DNA from: an uncultured Eubacteriales bacterium
GTDB lineage: Bacteria > Bacillota > Clostridia > Lachnospirales > Lachnospiraceae
DNA: 16,241 nt
Assembly: GCA_902783795.1 (NCBI GenBank)
Contig: CACZSO010000165.1
Span: 1 to 16,241 of the forward strand
Direction of reading: 5' to 3'
The stretch's first letter is position 1. Every line of letters begins with the position of its first letter. The notes below the pieces were generated by a model. That model saw only the letters and a list, made by a program, of their open reading frames with translations, had not been told where the DNA came from and did not search any database. Both the position numbers and the translations under genes were made by a program. Shown one piece after another: positions 8,769 to 15,302 of this stretch.

Positions 8769-9116
8769 GGGGTAGTACCGGTTTCGACGGGGGCTTTGAA
8801 TCCGGATAAGCCATTCATGTACCGGACCATGTTAAAAGCCGGAAAACTTAAATATAAACGCTAACGATAATTTAGCTTTTGCTGCGTAATCTACGCGGCG
8901 GTCCCGCCCTTGACCCCCGCTTCAAGGGACCGGGGCCTCGACTTTGCGGGATCCTCTTTACGCTAAGCTTTGATCGTAAAGAACATTCATGAAGCTACCA
9001 AAACGTCCCGGCCTGCTTACCGGCCTGGGACTGAGGGAAGAAACATAGATAAGCTATGATGGTAGAAAGTCTGGTGGATGGGTTTTCGGACAGGGGTTCG
9101 CCTCCCTTCTACTCCA
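8769..9116 (+). ncRNA. ssrA: Transfer-messenger RNA (tmRNA)
   Basis: A one-piece tmRNA of about 348 bases, which rescues stalled ribosomes and tags the incomplete protein for degradation. The 5' end GGGGTAG (8769-8775) pairs over seven bases (one G-U) with CTACTCC (9109-9115), followed by discriminator A9116; CCA is not encoded. The D-loop-like GGTTTCGACGGG is the tmRNA hallmark. The T arm is AGGGG-TTCGCCT-CCCTT immediately before the 3' acceptor strand. The tag frame is at 8860-8889. A pseudoknot stem GTCCCGGCC/GGCCTGGGAC (9005-9013 with 9022-9031, one bulge) is visible downstream of the tag. CCATTCA near the 5' end can pair with TGGATGG near 9075-9081 to form the long P2 helix. It has its own promoter and terminator. 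No smpB is in the window. Confidence 0.97.
8860..8889 (+). other. tmRNA tag-peptide reading frame, ANDNLAFAA
   Basis: The resume codon GCT (8860-8862) is followed by eight codons and TAA (8887-8889), giving the tag ANDNLAFAA. The AND start and the AA end are the usual pattern in Firmicute and proteobacterial tags; the hydrophobic Ala-Phe-Ala-Ala end is a typical ClpXP degradation signal. The position, just after the first pseudoknot region and preceded by an A-rich single-stranded stretch (AATATAAAC), is as expected. Confidence 0.92.
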
Positions 9117-9124
9117 TGAAAAAA

Positions 9125-9158
9125 ACACGGCCGTTCGTTTTGAATGGCCGTGTTTTTT
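9125..9158. terminator. Bidirectional intrinsic terminator between ssrA and trkH
   Basis: The arms 9125-9136 and 9142-9153 form a 12-bp stem (one G-U) with a five-base loop. It is followed by a T run on the plus strand (to 9158) and preceded by an A run (9119-9125) that is a T run on the minus strand. It begins nine bases after the tmRNA 3' end and lies just beyond the trkH stop codon, so it can end both converging transcripts. Confidence 0.92.
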
Positions 9159-9171
9159 ATTCTGTAATGGT

Positions 9172-10641
9172 TTACTTCGATGAACGTGTAAGACTGACTT
9201 TTTTCCAGGAACCGGGCATCATGAGGAAGATCAGGGGGTAGATCTCCAGTCTGCCTGCCAGCATATCGAAGATCAGGACGATCTTACTGAGCCAGGTAAA
9301 GGAAGCGTAATTTCCAGTGGGTCCGACAATATTCAAGCCGGGTCCGATATTGTTGAAGGTGGCCGCCACTGCGGAGAACGAGGTGGTCGTGTCATACCCG
9401 TCGGTGGCAACTAAAAGCAGGCTGATGATGAAGATCATAAGATAAATGACGATGTAGGCCAGGGTATTCATAATGGTGGCGTGGTCTACATCCTTATTAT
9501 CCAGGAACACATGCTTGACCGTCCGGGGCTGCAGCATACGCTTCAGTTCCTTGCCTACGGATTTCACCAGGATGATGAGACGGCTGATCTTGATGCCGCC
9601 GCCGGTAGAGCCGGCACAGGCGCCGGAAAACATGATGATGACCAGGATGATACGGCTGTAGTTGGGCCAGAGGTTAAAGTCCTTCGTGGCATAGCCCGTG
9701 GTGGTCATGATGGAAGACACACTGAAAAAGGCATCCACCACATCGGCCTCTGTAAACAGGTGGCTATAGCGGTACAGGTTTAACAGGATGGTGAATACGG
9801 CAAAGAAATAAATGATCAGGTACCACCGGACTTCTTCCATCTTGAAGGCATCCTTAAAGCGGCGCATGATCAAGAGATAGTACACATTGAAGTTGATGCC
9901 GAAAAGCAGCATGAAAACGGTACAGCTCCACTTACAGAAGGGAGAATAGGAGGCGAAACTGGAGTTCAGTACACCGAAGCCGCCGGTACCAGCCGCGCCG
10001 AAACTCAGGCAGATGGCGGAAAAAGCATCCATGCCGCCGATCAGCTGGAAGATGAAGCAGAGGATGGTCAGGACGACGTAGATGCCGTAGAGCCAGAGGG
10101 CGGTGATCCGGATCTTCGGGGAGAGCTTATCCACCGAAGGGCCGGGGCTTTCTGCCCTGAGAAGGAAGAGTTTCTGCCCGCCGGCACCGGATAAGGGCAG
10201 GATGGCCATCATGAATACCAAGACACCCATGCCGCCGATCCAGTGAGAAAAACTCCGCCAGAAAAGCATACATTTATCCAGGGCTTCCACATTATTCAGG
10301 ATACTGGCCCCGGTAGTCGTAAAGCCGGAAACGGTCTCAAACAGCGCATCTAAATACATAGGGATCTGGCGGGTGACATAAAAGGGCAGGGCGCCGACAG
10401 CCGACAGAAGGATCCAGGAAAGAGCAGTGGTAACAAAGCCCTCCCTGGCGAAAAAAGTATTTTTCCTAGGCTTTTTCCTGATGATGAGAAACCCCAAAAG
10501 AGCCTCGGCGGCCGCTATGACAAGAAAAGCGTACGCCGACTTTTCCCCATACCCAAGGCCTATGGCAGCGGGAAAGAGCATCAGGGCTGCTTCCACTTCC
10601 ATTAATGACCCCAGAAGGTAGATGATCATGGCTATGTTCAT
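9172..10641 (-). CDS. trkH: Trk-type potassium uptake channel subunit TrkH
   Basis: A 489-residue polytopic inner-membrane protein that carries K+ inward, gated by its cytoplasmic partner TrkA. The start chosen is the ATG at 10641 (reading leftward), which has an AAGGAGGG site three bases before it; the longer frame from 10686 would overlap trkA and lacks a better signal. Four P-loops of the TrkH/KtrB fold are visible: GFTTTGASIL (106-115), AAGTGGFG (216-223), TTTGYATKD (313-321) and NNIGPGLN (430-437), each keeping the filter glycine. The gating-loop segment CAGSTGGGIK (342-351) and the family end segment DMLAGRLEIYPL (459-470) are present. The length is close to E. coli TrkH. It lies 13 bases after trkA on the same strand, so the two form an operon, ended by the terminator at 9125-9158. 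Confidence 0.95.
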   Translation of the reverse strand: MNIAMIIYLLGSLMEVEAALMLFPAAIGLGYGEKSAYAFLVIAAAEALLGFLIIRKKPRKNTFFAREGFVTTALSWILLSAVGALPFYVTRQIPMYLDALFETVSGFTTTGASILNNVEALDKCMLFWRSFSHWIGGMGVLVFMMAILPLSGAGGQKLFLLRAESPGPSVDKLSPKIRITALWLYGIYVVLTILCFIFQLIGGMDAFSAICLSFGAAGTGGFGVLNSSFASYSPFCKWSCTVFMLLFGINFNVYYLLIMRRFKDAFKMEEVRWYLIIYFFAVFTILLNLYRYSHLFTEADVVDAFFSVSSIMTTTGYATKDFNLWPNYSRIILVIIMFSGACAGSTGGGIKISRLIILVKSVGKELKRMLQPRTVKHVFLDNKDVDHATIMNTLAYIVIYLMIFIISLLLVATDGYDTTTSFSAVAATFNNIGPGLNIVGPTGNYASFTWLSKIVLIFDMLAGRLEIYPLIFLMMPGSWKKVSLTRSSK

Positions 10642-10654
10642 AATCCCTCCTTCG

Positions 10655-12019
10655 TTACCGGGCGGCCAGGACGTCCGAAAGATCACGGATGCCCAGGACA
10701 GTGGTGATGATCACGATGGTATCGCCGGCTTCAAGGGTATCATGACCGGTAGGAATGATGTTTCTGCCGTTACGTAAAATAGAGCAGACCAGCAGGCCTC
10801 GCTTCAGTTTCAGGTCCATTAAGGGGATGCCGATGACAGGAGAGCCTTCCTGCACCACGAATTCCATAGCCTCGACTTTTCCGTCGGCCAACCGGTACAA
10901 GGTCTCCACATTATTACCCTTCGCATTTCCCATGGCCCTGACATACCGGACGATGTTCTCAGCAGTAATATTCTTTGGATAGATCACTGACCCCATGTTC
11001 AGTTTATCCACCACTTCTTCGAAATTAATACGGCTGATCTTAGCTATGACCTTTGCGTCAGAGATGCTGGTGGCGTAAAGGGACAGCATGATATTGACCT
11101 CGTCCTGATCCGTCAGGCATACAAAGGCATCTGTATCCTCCAGACCCTCTTCGGATAAAAGCAGTTTATTTGTACAGTCGCCGCAGACGATCTGGGCTGA
11201 AGGAAAATGATTCGCCAGTTCTTCGCATTTCTGCCGGTTCCGGTCTATGATCTTCACCTGGACCCCGGAGGCCAGCAGCATGCCGGCCAGGTACTGGGCG
11301 GTGGCGCTGCCGCCGCCGATGATACAGTTTGTGGCAGGACGCTGGTTGAGTTTCAGCTTCTTCATGACAGGACCCGCCTGGTCAAAGGGGATCATGACGG
11401 AAATGATATCGCCTGAAAACAGGGTGGTGCTGCCGGAGGGGATCACCGCTTCCTTGCCGCGCTCCTGGATGCAGACCAGCATATTGCCCTTGGCCATGGC
11501 GGCGACTTCCACCATATTATGGCCGTGAAGAGGCGAATCATTACCTACTCGGAACCTTAGCATGTTCACCCGGCTGTTTTCAAAAATATCCACGTCTAAA
11601 GCTGAGGGCATCCTGAGCAGACGGAAGATATTCTGAGCGGCTGCCATTTCAGGGTTGATCACCATGGAAAGGCCCAGTTCGCCCTTTAAGAAGTCGCTGT
11701 CTTCATTATATTCCGGATCCCGGACACGGGCGATGACTTCGCATTTTTTAGAAGCTTTTCGCGCTACCAGGCAGGAGAGCATGTTCCGCTCATCATAGCC
11801 GGTCACGGCGATCAGAAGATCTGCCTGATCCACGCCGGCTTCCTTCAGTACCCGGTAGGTCGTGCCGTTACCGTAGACTGGCTGGACATCCAGGGAACTG
11901 ACCAGGGAATCCAAGGCTTCCCGGTCTGTATCGACGATGGTAATGTTATGGTTTTCCCGGCAGAGCTGCTCCGCCAGGGCAGAACCTACCTTACCGCATC
12001 CCACAATGATGATATTCAT
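10655..12019 (-). CDS. trkA: Trk system potassium uptake regulator TrkA, double RCK
   Basis: A 454-residue cytoplasmic ring-forming protein that binds nucleotides and gates TrkH. It contains two RCK_N plus RCK_C repeats, the full TrkA layout. The first Rossmann fold has GCGKVG (7-12) and an acidic residue, Asp30, at the end of strand 2, which favours NAD(H). The second begins near residue 230 with GGGSAT (235-240) and Asp259; the last glycine of the GxGxxG pattern is replaced by Thr240, so nucleotide binding there may be altered. The two RCK_C regions lie near residues 140-220 and 370-454. The ATG at 12019 has a GGGAG site about eight bases upstream. A consensus promoter precedes it at 12084-12112. 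In Firmicutes, RCK_C domains can also bind c-di-AMP; that cannot be judged here from sequence alone. Confidence 0.95.
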   Translation of the reverse strand: MNIIIVGCGKVGSALAEQLCRENHNITIVDTDREALDSLVSSLDVQPVYGNGTTYRVLKEAGVDQADLLIAVTGYDERNMLSCLVARKASKKCEVIARVRDPEYNEDSDFLKGELGLSMVINPEMAAAQNIFRLLRMPSALDVDIFENSRVNMLRFRVGNDSPLHGHNMVEVAAMAKGNMLVCIQERGKEAVIPSGSTTLFSGDIISVMIPFDQAGPVMKKLKLNQRPATNCIIGGGSATAQYLAGMLLASGVQVKIIDRNRQKCEELANHFPSAQIVCGDCTNKLLLSEEGLEDTDAFVCLTDQDEVNIMLSLYATSISDAKVIAKISRINFEEVVDKLNMGSVIYPKNITAENIVRYVRAMGNAKGNNVETLYRLADGKVEAMEFVVQEGSPVIGIPLMDLKLKRGLLVCSILRNGRNIIPTGHDTLEAGDTIVIITTVLGIRDLSDVLAAR

Positions 12020-12048
12020 AAGAGAATCTCCCAGAGTTTTAAGTAAAC

Positions 12049-12065
12049 GAGGTTTCTGTTACCTC
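12049..12065 (-). promoter_or_regulatory. Small hairpin in the trkA 5' leader
   Basis: GAGGT (12049-12053) and ACCTC (12061-12065) can pair around a seven-base loop in the roughly 58-base trkA leader. One arm lies in the 8-mer AGGTTTCT (12050-12057), whose reverse complement occurs in the spacer of the trkA promoter (12097-12104). The structure is short and could be chance. Confidence 0.3.
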
Positions 12066-12083
12066 AAATCCTTAATTTTTACT

Positions 12084-12112
12084 ATTATAATACACGAGAA
12101 ACCTGGTGTCAA
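12084..12112 (-). promoter_or_regulatory. Perfect consensus promoter of trkA-trkH
   Basis: On the minus strand, TTGACA (12112-12107) and TATAAT (12089-12084) are separated by exactly 17 bases (12090-12106), the full housekeeping sigma consensus. Transcription should start near 12077, leaving a leader of about 58 bases before the trkA ATG. No riboswitch of the size of the c-di-AMP (ydaO) class fits in this leader. Confidence 0.9.
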
Positions 12113-12229
12113 TCTAAGAGATTTCTGTGAAAAATGTTCAAAACATGCAAAAGGGAAAGGGGAAAATCCGTAAAAGAGCCAAAGATGAAAAAATAACCCG
12201 AATATTTTCTTCCTTAAACCGCATGATTA

Positions 12230-12247
12230 TGCTATAATCAGCTCATT
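12230..12247 (+). promoter_or_regulatory. Extended -10 promoter of ktrB-ktrA, start at or next to the ATG
   Basis: TGC followed by TATAAT (12230-12238) is an extended -10 element. The -35 position 17 bases upstream (12210-12215) reads TTCCTT, which is weak, as is common with an extended -10. The expected start, about seven bases past the -10, falls near 12245, only about three bases from the ktrB ATG at 12248. The sequence from the -10 to the ATG contains no Shine-Dalgarno motif, so the mRNA is probably leaderless. Confidence 0.7.
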
Positions 12248-13576
12248 ATGAAACTATTGAAGATCAAATTCTCATCATCGCAGATCATTATCTTCAGCTT
12301 TATCTTCCTGATCATGGCAGGGAGTCTTTTACTGATGCTTCCCTTTTCCACCAGAGACGGGAAAGGCGCCACTTTTTTTAATGCGCTTTTTACCGCGACC
12401 TCCGCTTCCTGTGTAACAGGGCTGGTGGTAAAGGATACCGGGACTTACTGGAGTCTTTTCGGACAGATGATCATCCTGACCATGATCCAGATAGGCGGTC
12501 TGGGAGTGGTCACCATGGCACTGGCCATTTCCCATGCTTCAGGACGAAGAATAGGGCTGCGGGCCCGTTCTGTCATGCAGGATGCCATATCAGCCCCGAC
12601 AGTGGGCGGCATCATCCGTATGCTGAAGTTCATCAAACGGTGGACCTTGGTCTTCGAACTGGGGGGCATGGTGCTGCTTTCTCCGGTATTTATCAAAAAA
12701 CTGGGCTTTTTCAAGGGGATCTGGTATTCCCTGTTTCATTCTATATCGGCCTTCTGCAATGCCGGTTTCGACCTTATGGGGATCGATGGGGAGTTCTCAT
12801 CCCTTACTGGTTTCGCCACCCATCCGCTGGTGGTCCTGGTCGTAAGTGCCTTGATCATCATCGGCGGCATAGGCTTCCTGGTATGGTATGATGTGAAACT
12901 TCACGGGCTTAAGCTTAAGAAATACAGGATGCAGAGCAAGGTGGTCCTGTACACTTCTCTGGTACTGCTCATCATTCCGGCAGTCACCTTCTTTTTTATG
13001 GAATTTACGGATGGCCCGGTCTCTGAACGGCTTTCCCTGGCCTGGTTCCAGTCAGTGACCACCAGGACCGCCGGTTTCAATACAGCGGATCTGACTGCTT
13101 TAACGGAAGCAGGTGCCGCTATGATGATCGTGCTCATGCTGGTGGGCGGTTCGCCCGGATCCACCGCCGGCGGTATGAAGACTACCACGTTTGCTGTCCT
13201 CATCGCCAATATGAAATCTGTGTTCTTAAGAAGAGAGGATTCCCAGTTCTTCGGACGGAGGATACCGAAGGAAAGCGTGCGGAATGCCGCCACGATCCTT
13301 ACGTTATACTTTATATTGTTCCTGACCGGCGGTGCTATTATCTGCCGCATCGAGCATATCCCGCTCATCACCTGCCTGTTTGAGACAGCATCGGCGGTGG
13401 GGACGGTGGGACTGACCATGGGTATCACCACTTCTTTAGGAACCGTCAGCCGTTTGATCCTGATCCTGCTCATGTTCCTGGGAAGAGTGGGCGGCCTCAC
13501 TATCGTATTCGCGGCTGTTTCAGCCAGAAAAGACGTATTTGCCAAATATCCGCAGGATAAGATCACTGTGGGATAA
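12248..13576 (+). CDS. ktrB: Ktr-type potassium uptake membrane subunit KtrB
   Basis: A 442-residue polytopic membrane protein, the pore of a Ktr K+ (often Na+-stimulated) transporter. The N-terminus, with SSQIIIFSFIFLIMAGSLLL then LPFSTRDG (about 9-38), is the family's usual start, so the ATG at 12248 is kept although it has no ribosome binding site. The four P-loops are TSASCVTGL (51-59), SAFCNAGFD (167-175), TTRTAGFNT (271-279) and SAVGTVGLT (382-390); the filter glycines are all present. The flexible gating loop GGSPGSTAGGMKTTT (300-314) is intact. It is shorter than TrkH and lacks the extra N-terminal helices, and its partner immediately downstream has a single RCK unit, so Ktr is a better name than Trk. 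It is divergently arranged to trkA-trkH. Confidence 0.94.
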   Translation: MKLLKIKFSSSQIIIFSFIFLIMAGSLLLMLPFSTRDGKGATFFNALFTATSASCVTGLVVKDTGTYWSLFGQMIILTMIQIGGLGVVTMALAISHASGRRIGLRARSVMQDAISAPTVGGIIRMLKFIKRWTLVFELGGMVLLSPVFIKKLGFFKGIWYSLFHSISAFCNAGFDLMGIDGEFSSLTGFATHPLVVLVVSALIIIGGIGFLVWYDVKLHGLKLKKYRMQSKVVLYTSLVLLIIPAVTFFFMEFTDGPVSERLSLAWFQSVTTRTAGFNTADLTALTEAGAAMMIVLMLVGGSPGSTAGGMKTTTFAVLIANMKSVFLRREDSQFFGRRIPKESVRNAATILTLYFILFLTGGAIICRIEHIPLITCLFETASAVGTVGLTMGITTSLGTVSRLILILLMFLGRVGGLTIVFAAVSARKDVFAKYPQDKITVG

Positions 13577-13593
13577 CCATACAGGAGGAAGAA

Positions 13594-14241
13594 ATGAAAT
13601 CGATCCTTGTCATAGGCGTGGGCCATTTCGGCCGGCATATTATCGATAAACTGAATGACCTCGGATGCCAGATCATGGGGGTAGACATTGATGAGGATAA
13701 TGTCAATGCCATTGCCAATAAAGTGGACAGTGCCCAAATCGGCAACTCTACGAATGAAGAATTCTTAAGAGGTCTGGGTGTAAATAATTTTGACGCGGTC
13801 ATCGTGACTATCGCCGAGGATTTCCAGAATTCTCTGGAGACCGTTTCTTTATTAAAGGATCTGGGTGCCAGACATGTGGTGGCCCGGGCGGCTTCTGAGA
13901 TACAGGAGAAATTCCTCTTAAGGATCGGGGCGGATGAAGTGGTCTATCCGGAAAAACAGCTGGCCGCATGGACTTCTATCCGGTGCACATCAAATTATGT
14001 TTTTGATTATATCGACCTGGGCGGAGAACATGCCATTTATGAAGTGTCTGTACCGGAAGAGTGGAACGGGAAGACCGTAGAACAGCTGCAGGTGAGGCGC
14101 AAATATGGCATGAACCTGTTGGGCGTCAGAAAGGATCATGTGCTGAACGTGAATATCCGTCCTGACACTGTCATGGATAAAGACAGTACCGTTCTGATCC
14201 TGGGAGAATCGAAGACTATCATGAAATATTTTTATCTGTAA
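13594..14241 (+). CDS. ktrA: Ktr system gating subunit KtrA, single RCK
   Basis: A 215-residue cytoplasmic protein that forms an octameric ring gating KtrB. It has an RCK_N Rossmann domain (about 1-125) with GVGHFG (8-13) and acidic Asp31 at the end of strand 2, suited to ATP/ADP or NAD(H) binding, and an RCK_C domain (about 135-215). The length is typical for KtrA and about half that of TrkA encoded on the other side of the intergenic region. An AGGAGG site (13583-13588) precedes the ATG by five bases, and the gene starts 17 bases after ktrB, so the two are one operon. No obvious intrinsic terminator follows; the next promoter begins 32 bases downstream. The RCK_C of Firmicute KtrA proteins is a known c-di-AMP target, which here is an inference by family. 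Confidence 0.95.
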   Translation: MKSILVIGVGHFGRHIIDKLNDLGCQIMGVDIDEDNVNAIANKVDSAQIGNSTNEEFLRGLGVNNFDAVIVTIAEDFQNSLETVSLLKDLGARHVVARAASEIQEKFLLRIGADEVVYPEKQLAAWTSIRCTSNYVFDYIDLGGEHAIYEVSVPEEWNGKTVEQLQVRRKYGMNLLGVRKDHVLNVNIRPDTVMDKDSTVLILGESKTIMKYFYL

Positions 14242-14272
14242 AATATTTTCCCTTGTTTTTATGCGGCAAAAG

Positions 14273-14301
14273 TTGCCATGAACGGCTTCTTGTGCTATAA
14301 T
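14273..14301 (+). promoter_or_regulatory. Strong promoter with extended -10 upstream of the stalk-protein gene
   Basis: TTGCCA (14273-14278) and TATAAT (14296-14301) are separated by 17 bases, and TGC directly precedes the -10, making an extended -10. Transcription should start near 14308, giving a leader of about 83 bases. The ten bases TGCTATAATC are identical to those at the ktrB promoter (12230-12239). Confidence 0.85.
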
Positions 14302-14313
14302 CTTCGAATACCC

Positions 14314-14369
14314 TGACCAGACTGTTTAAGATAAGTGCTGATCATGTTTTTTATTCACAGATCTGGTCA
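14314..14369 (+). promoter_or_regulatory. Hairpin-forming 5' leader
   Basis: TGACCAGACTG (14314-14324) can pair with CAGATCTGGTCA (14358-14369), with one bulged A at 14361, giving 11 base pairs around a 33-base AT-rich loop that contains a run of six T (14347-14352). It lies entirely within the predicted leader, and its 3' arm ends 10 bases before the AAGGAG ribosome binding site (14380-14385). It does not resemble a riboswitch class that I recognise. The role could be mRNA stability or translational control. Confidence 0.4.
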
Positions 14370-14390
14370 ATGTGGTCTTAAGGAGTACTC

Positions 14391-15302
14391 ATGTTTAGGA
14401 GTAAAGGTTTCACCATTGCTTTCTCGATCCTTGCGCTTTTGATCATAATACTTTCGATTATCCTGGGATTTTTGCTTTTTTCCGGCAAGACTCCCGCGAT
14501 CATAGATAATATAACGAATTCATCATCAACAGAACCTACAACGACAGAAGAACCCACGACTACCACGGAAGAACCTACGACCACCACGGAAGAACCTGCC
14601 ACGACGGAAGAGCCCACGACTACCACAGAAGAGGTCCATGATTACACGTTAAGACCTGTTAAGAAAGAGGAAGTCCACCGGCTGCCGGTCGTAGGGGAGG
14701 AGATTCCCGAAAAAGGTGTCCTTACCATCGTCCGGGCCGGAGATAACCAGGAAGGCCTGGTCTTCCATAAGCTCCCCAGGTTCGACGGTATGAATGCTTC
14801 CGGAAACCTGGTGAATTTCAGCGGTTCCTTCGATATCGTTTCCAAGATCTATATCATGGATAATGGACGGCCGTTCCTCATGTATAAGACAGATGACGGT
14901 TATTATGTGACCAGCAGCGAATACTATGTGTCATACGTTCCCGATAAGGAACCCACAGTGGAAAAAGACGTGACGAAGGTGATCTCCTTCGGTTATAATG
15001 AACACGTGGGTGTGGTCATCACCGTGCATCAGGATGACGGTAATCACATGGCATTAAGTATCTATGATTATGATGCGGCAAATTCGACCACGGTACCGCT
15101 GTTAACGGACCTGGTCGCTGAATATGATTCCGACGGGGCTGCTTACTTTGAGTATCATGATAAGGATGAGACAGTCCATACAGGAAAAGTTACCTTTGAG
15201 ACACCGGACGATGAATATATCTCCAAGACTATTATCGTCAACTTTGAATCAACCATTGACTTTGCGGCAGGAGGGCTGCGGGAGATCAAACTCCACAATT
15301 GA
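14391..15302 (+). CDS. Unknown membrane-anchored extracytoplasmic protein with Glu/Pro/Thr stalk
   Basis: I do not recognise this 303-residue protein. It has a short basic N-terminus (MFRSKG), one hydrophobic segment (about residues 7-31) that is a signal anchor without a clear cleavage site or lipobox, then a low-complexity stalk of five EPTTTTE-like units (48-81), then a soluble part rich in beta-strand-like segments (about 84-303). The stretch near 109-183, with IMDNGRPFLMYKTDDGYY and SSEYYVSYVP, faintly recalls an SH3-like cell-wall-binding fold, but this is a guess. The rest is acidic (many Asp and Glu) and cysteine-free. Topology should put the bulk outside the cell. The ATG has a good AAGGAG site (14380-14385). 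Its stop codon overlaps the nfnA start, so it is probably co-transcribed with an electron-transfer operon, though no functional link is evident. Confidence 0.8.
   Translation: MFRSKGFTIAFSILALLIIILSIILGFLLFSGKTPAIIDNITNSSSTEPTTTEEPTTTTEEPTTTTEEPATTEEPTTTTEEVHDYTLRPVKKEEVHRLPVVGEEIPEKGVLTIVRAGDNQEGLVFHKLPRFDGMNASGNLVNFSGSFDIVSKIYIMDNGRPFLMYKTDDGYYVTSSEYYVSYVPDKEPTVEKDVTKVISFGYNEHVGVVITVHQDDGNHMALSIYDYDAANSTTVPLLTDLVAEYDSDGAAYFEYHDKDETVHTGKVTFETPDDEYISKTIIVNFESTIDFAAGGLREIKLHN
14532..14633 (+). repeat. In-frame tandem repeat coding for the EPTTTTE stalk
   Basis: Five in-frame units of 18, 21, 21, 18 and 21 bases encode EPTTTE, EPTTTTE, EPTTTTE, EPATTE and EPTTTTE, ending with one extra Glu. 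Units 2 and 5 differ at only two third positions, which suggests unit duplication. Because units are multiples of three, gain or loss of units would change stalk length without a frameshift. The encoded Thr-Pro-rich segment is typical of extended, possibly glycosylated spacers on surface proteins. Confidence 0.9.

Noticed and set aside
9056..9241. Small plus-strand open frame running out of the tmRNA
   Set aside because: It lies in the 3' part of ssrA, crosses the terminator hairpin and the end of trkH, and has no supporting signal.
10642..10686. 15-residue N-terminal extension of TrkH
   Set aside because: It overlaps the end of trkA and is not membrane-like; the ATG at 10641 has an ideal ribosome binding site and begins the first hydrophobic segment.
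12020..12247. c-di-AMP (ydaO) or other riboswitch controlling the K+ systems
   Set aside because: The predicted leaders are about 58 bases (trkA) and about 3 bases (ktrB), too short, and no riboswitch core is recognisable.
12901..13737. 278-codon minus-strand open frame opposite ktrB-ktrA
   Set aside because: It is antisense to two clear genes, has no recognisable product, and fits the shadow-frame pattern seen opposite other genes here.
14265..14277. Terminator after ktrA
   Set aside because: GGCAA/TTGCC is only a five-base stem with a three-base loop, lacks a following T run, and overlaps the -35 of the next promoter.
14532..14633. CRISPR-like array
   Set aside because: The repeats are contiguous, 18-21 bases, in frame and without spacers; they encode a Thr/Glu/Pro stalk.
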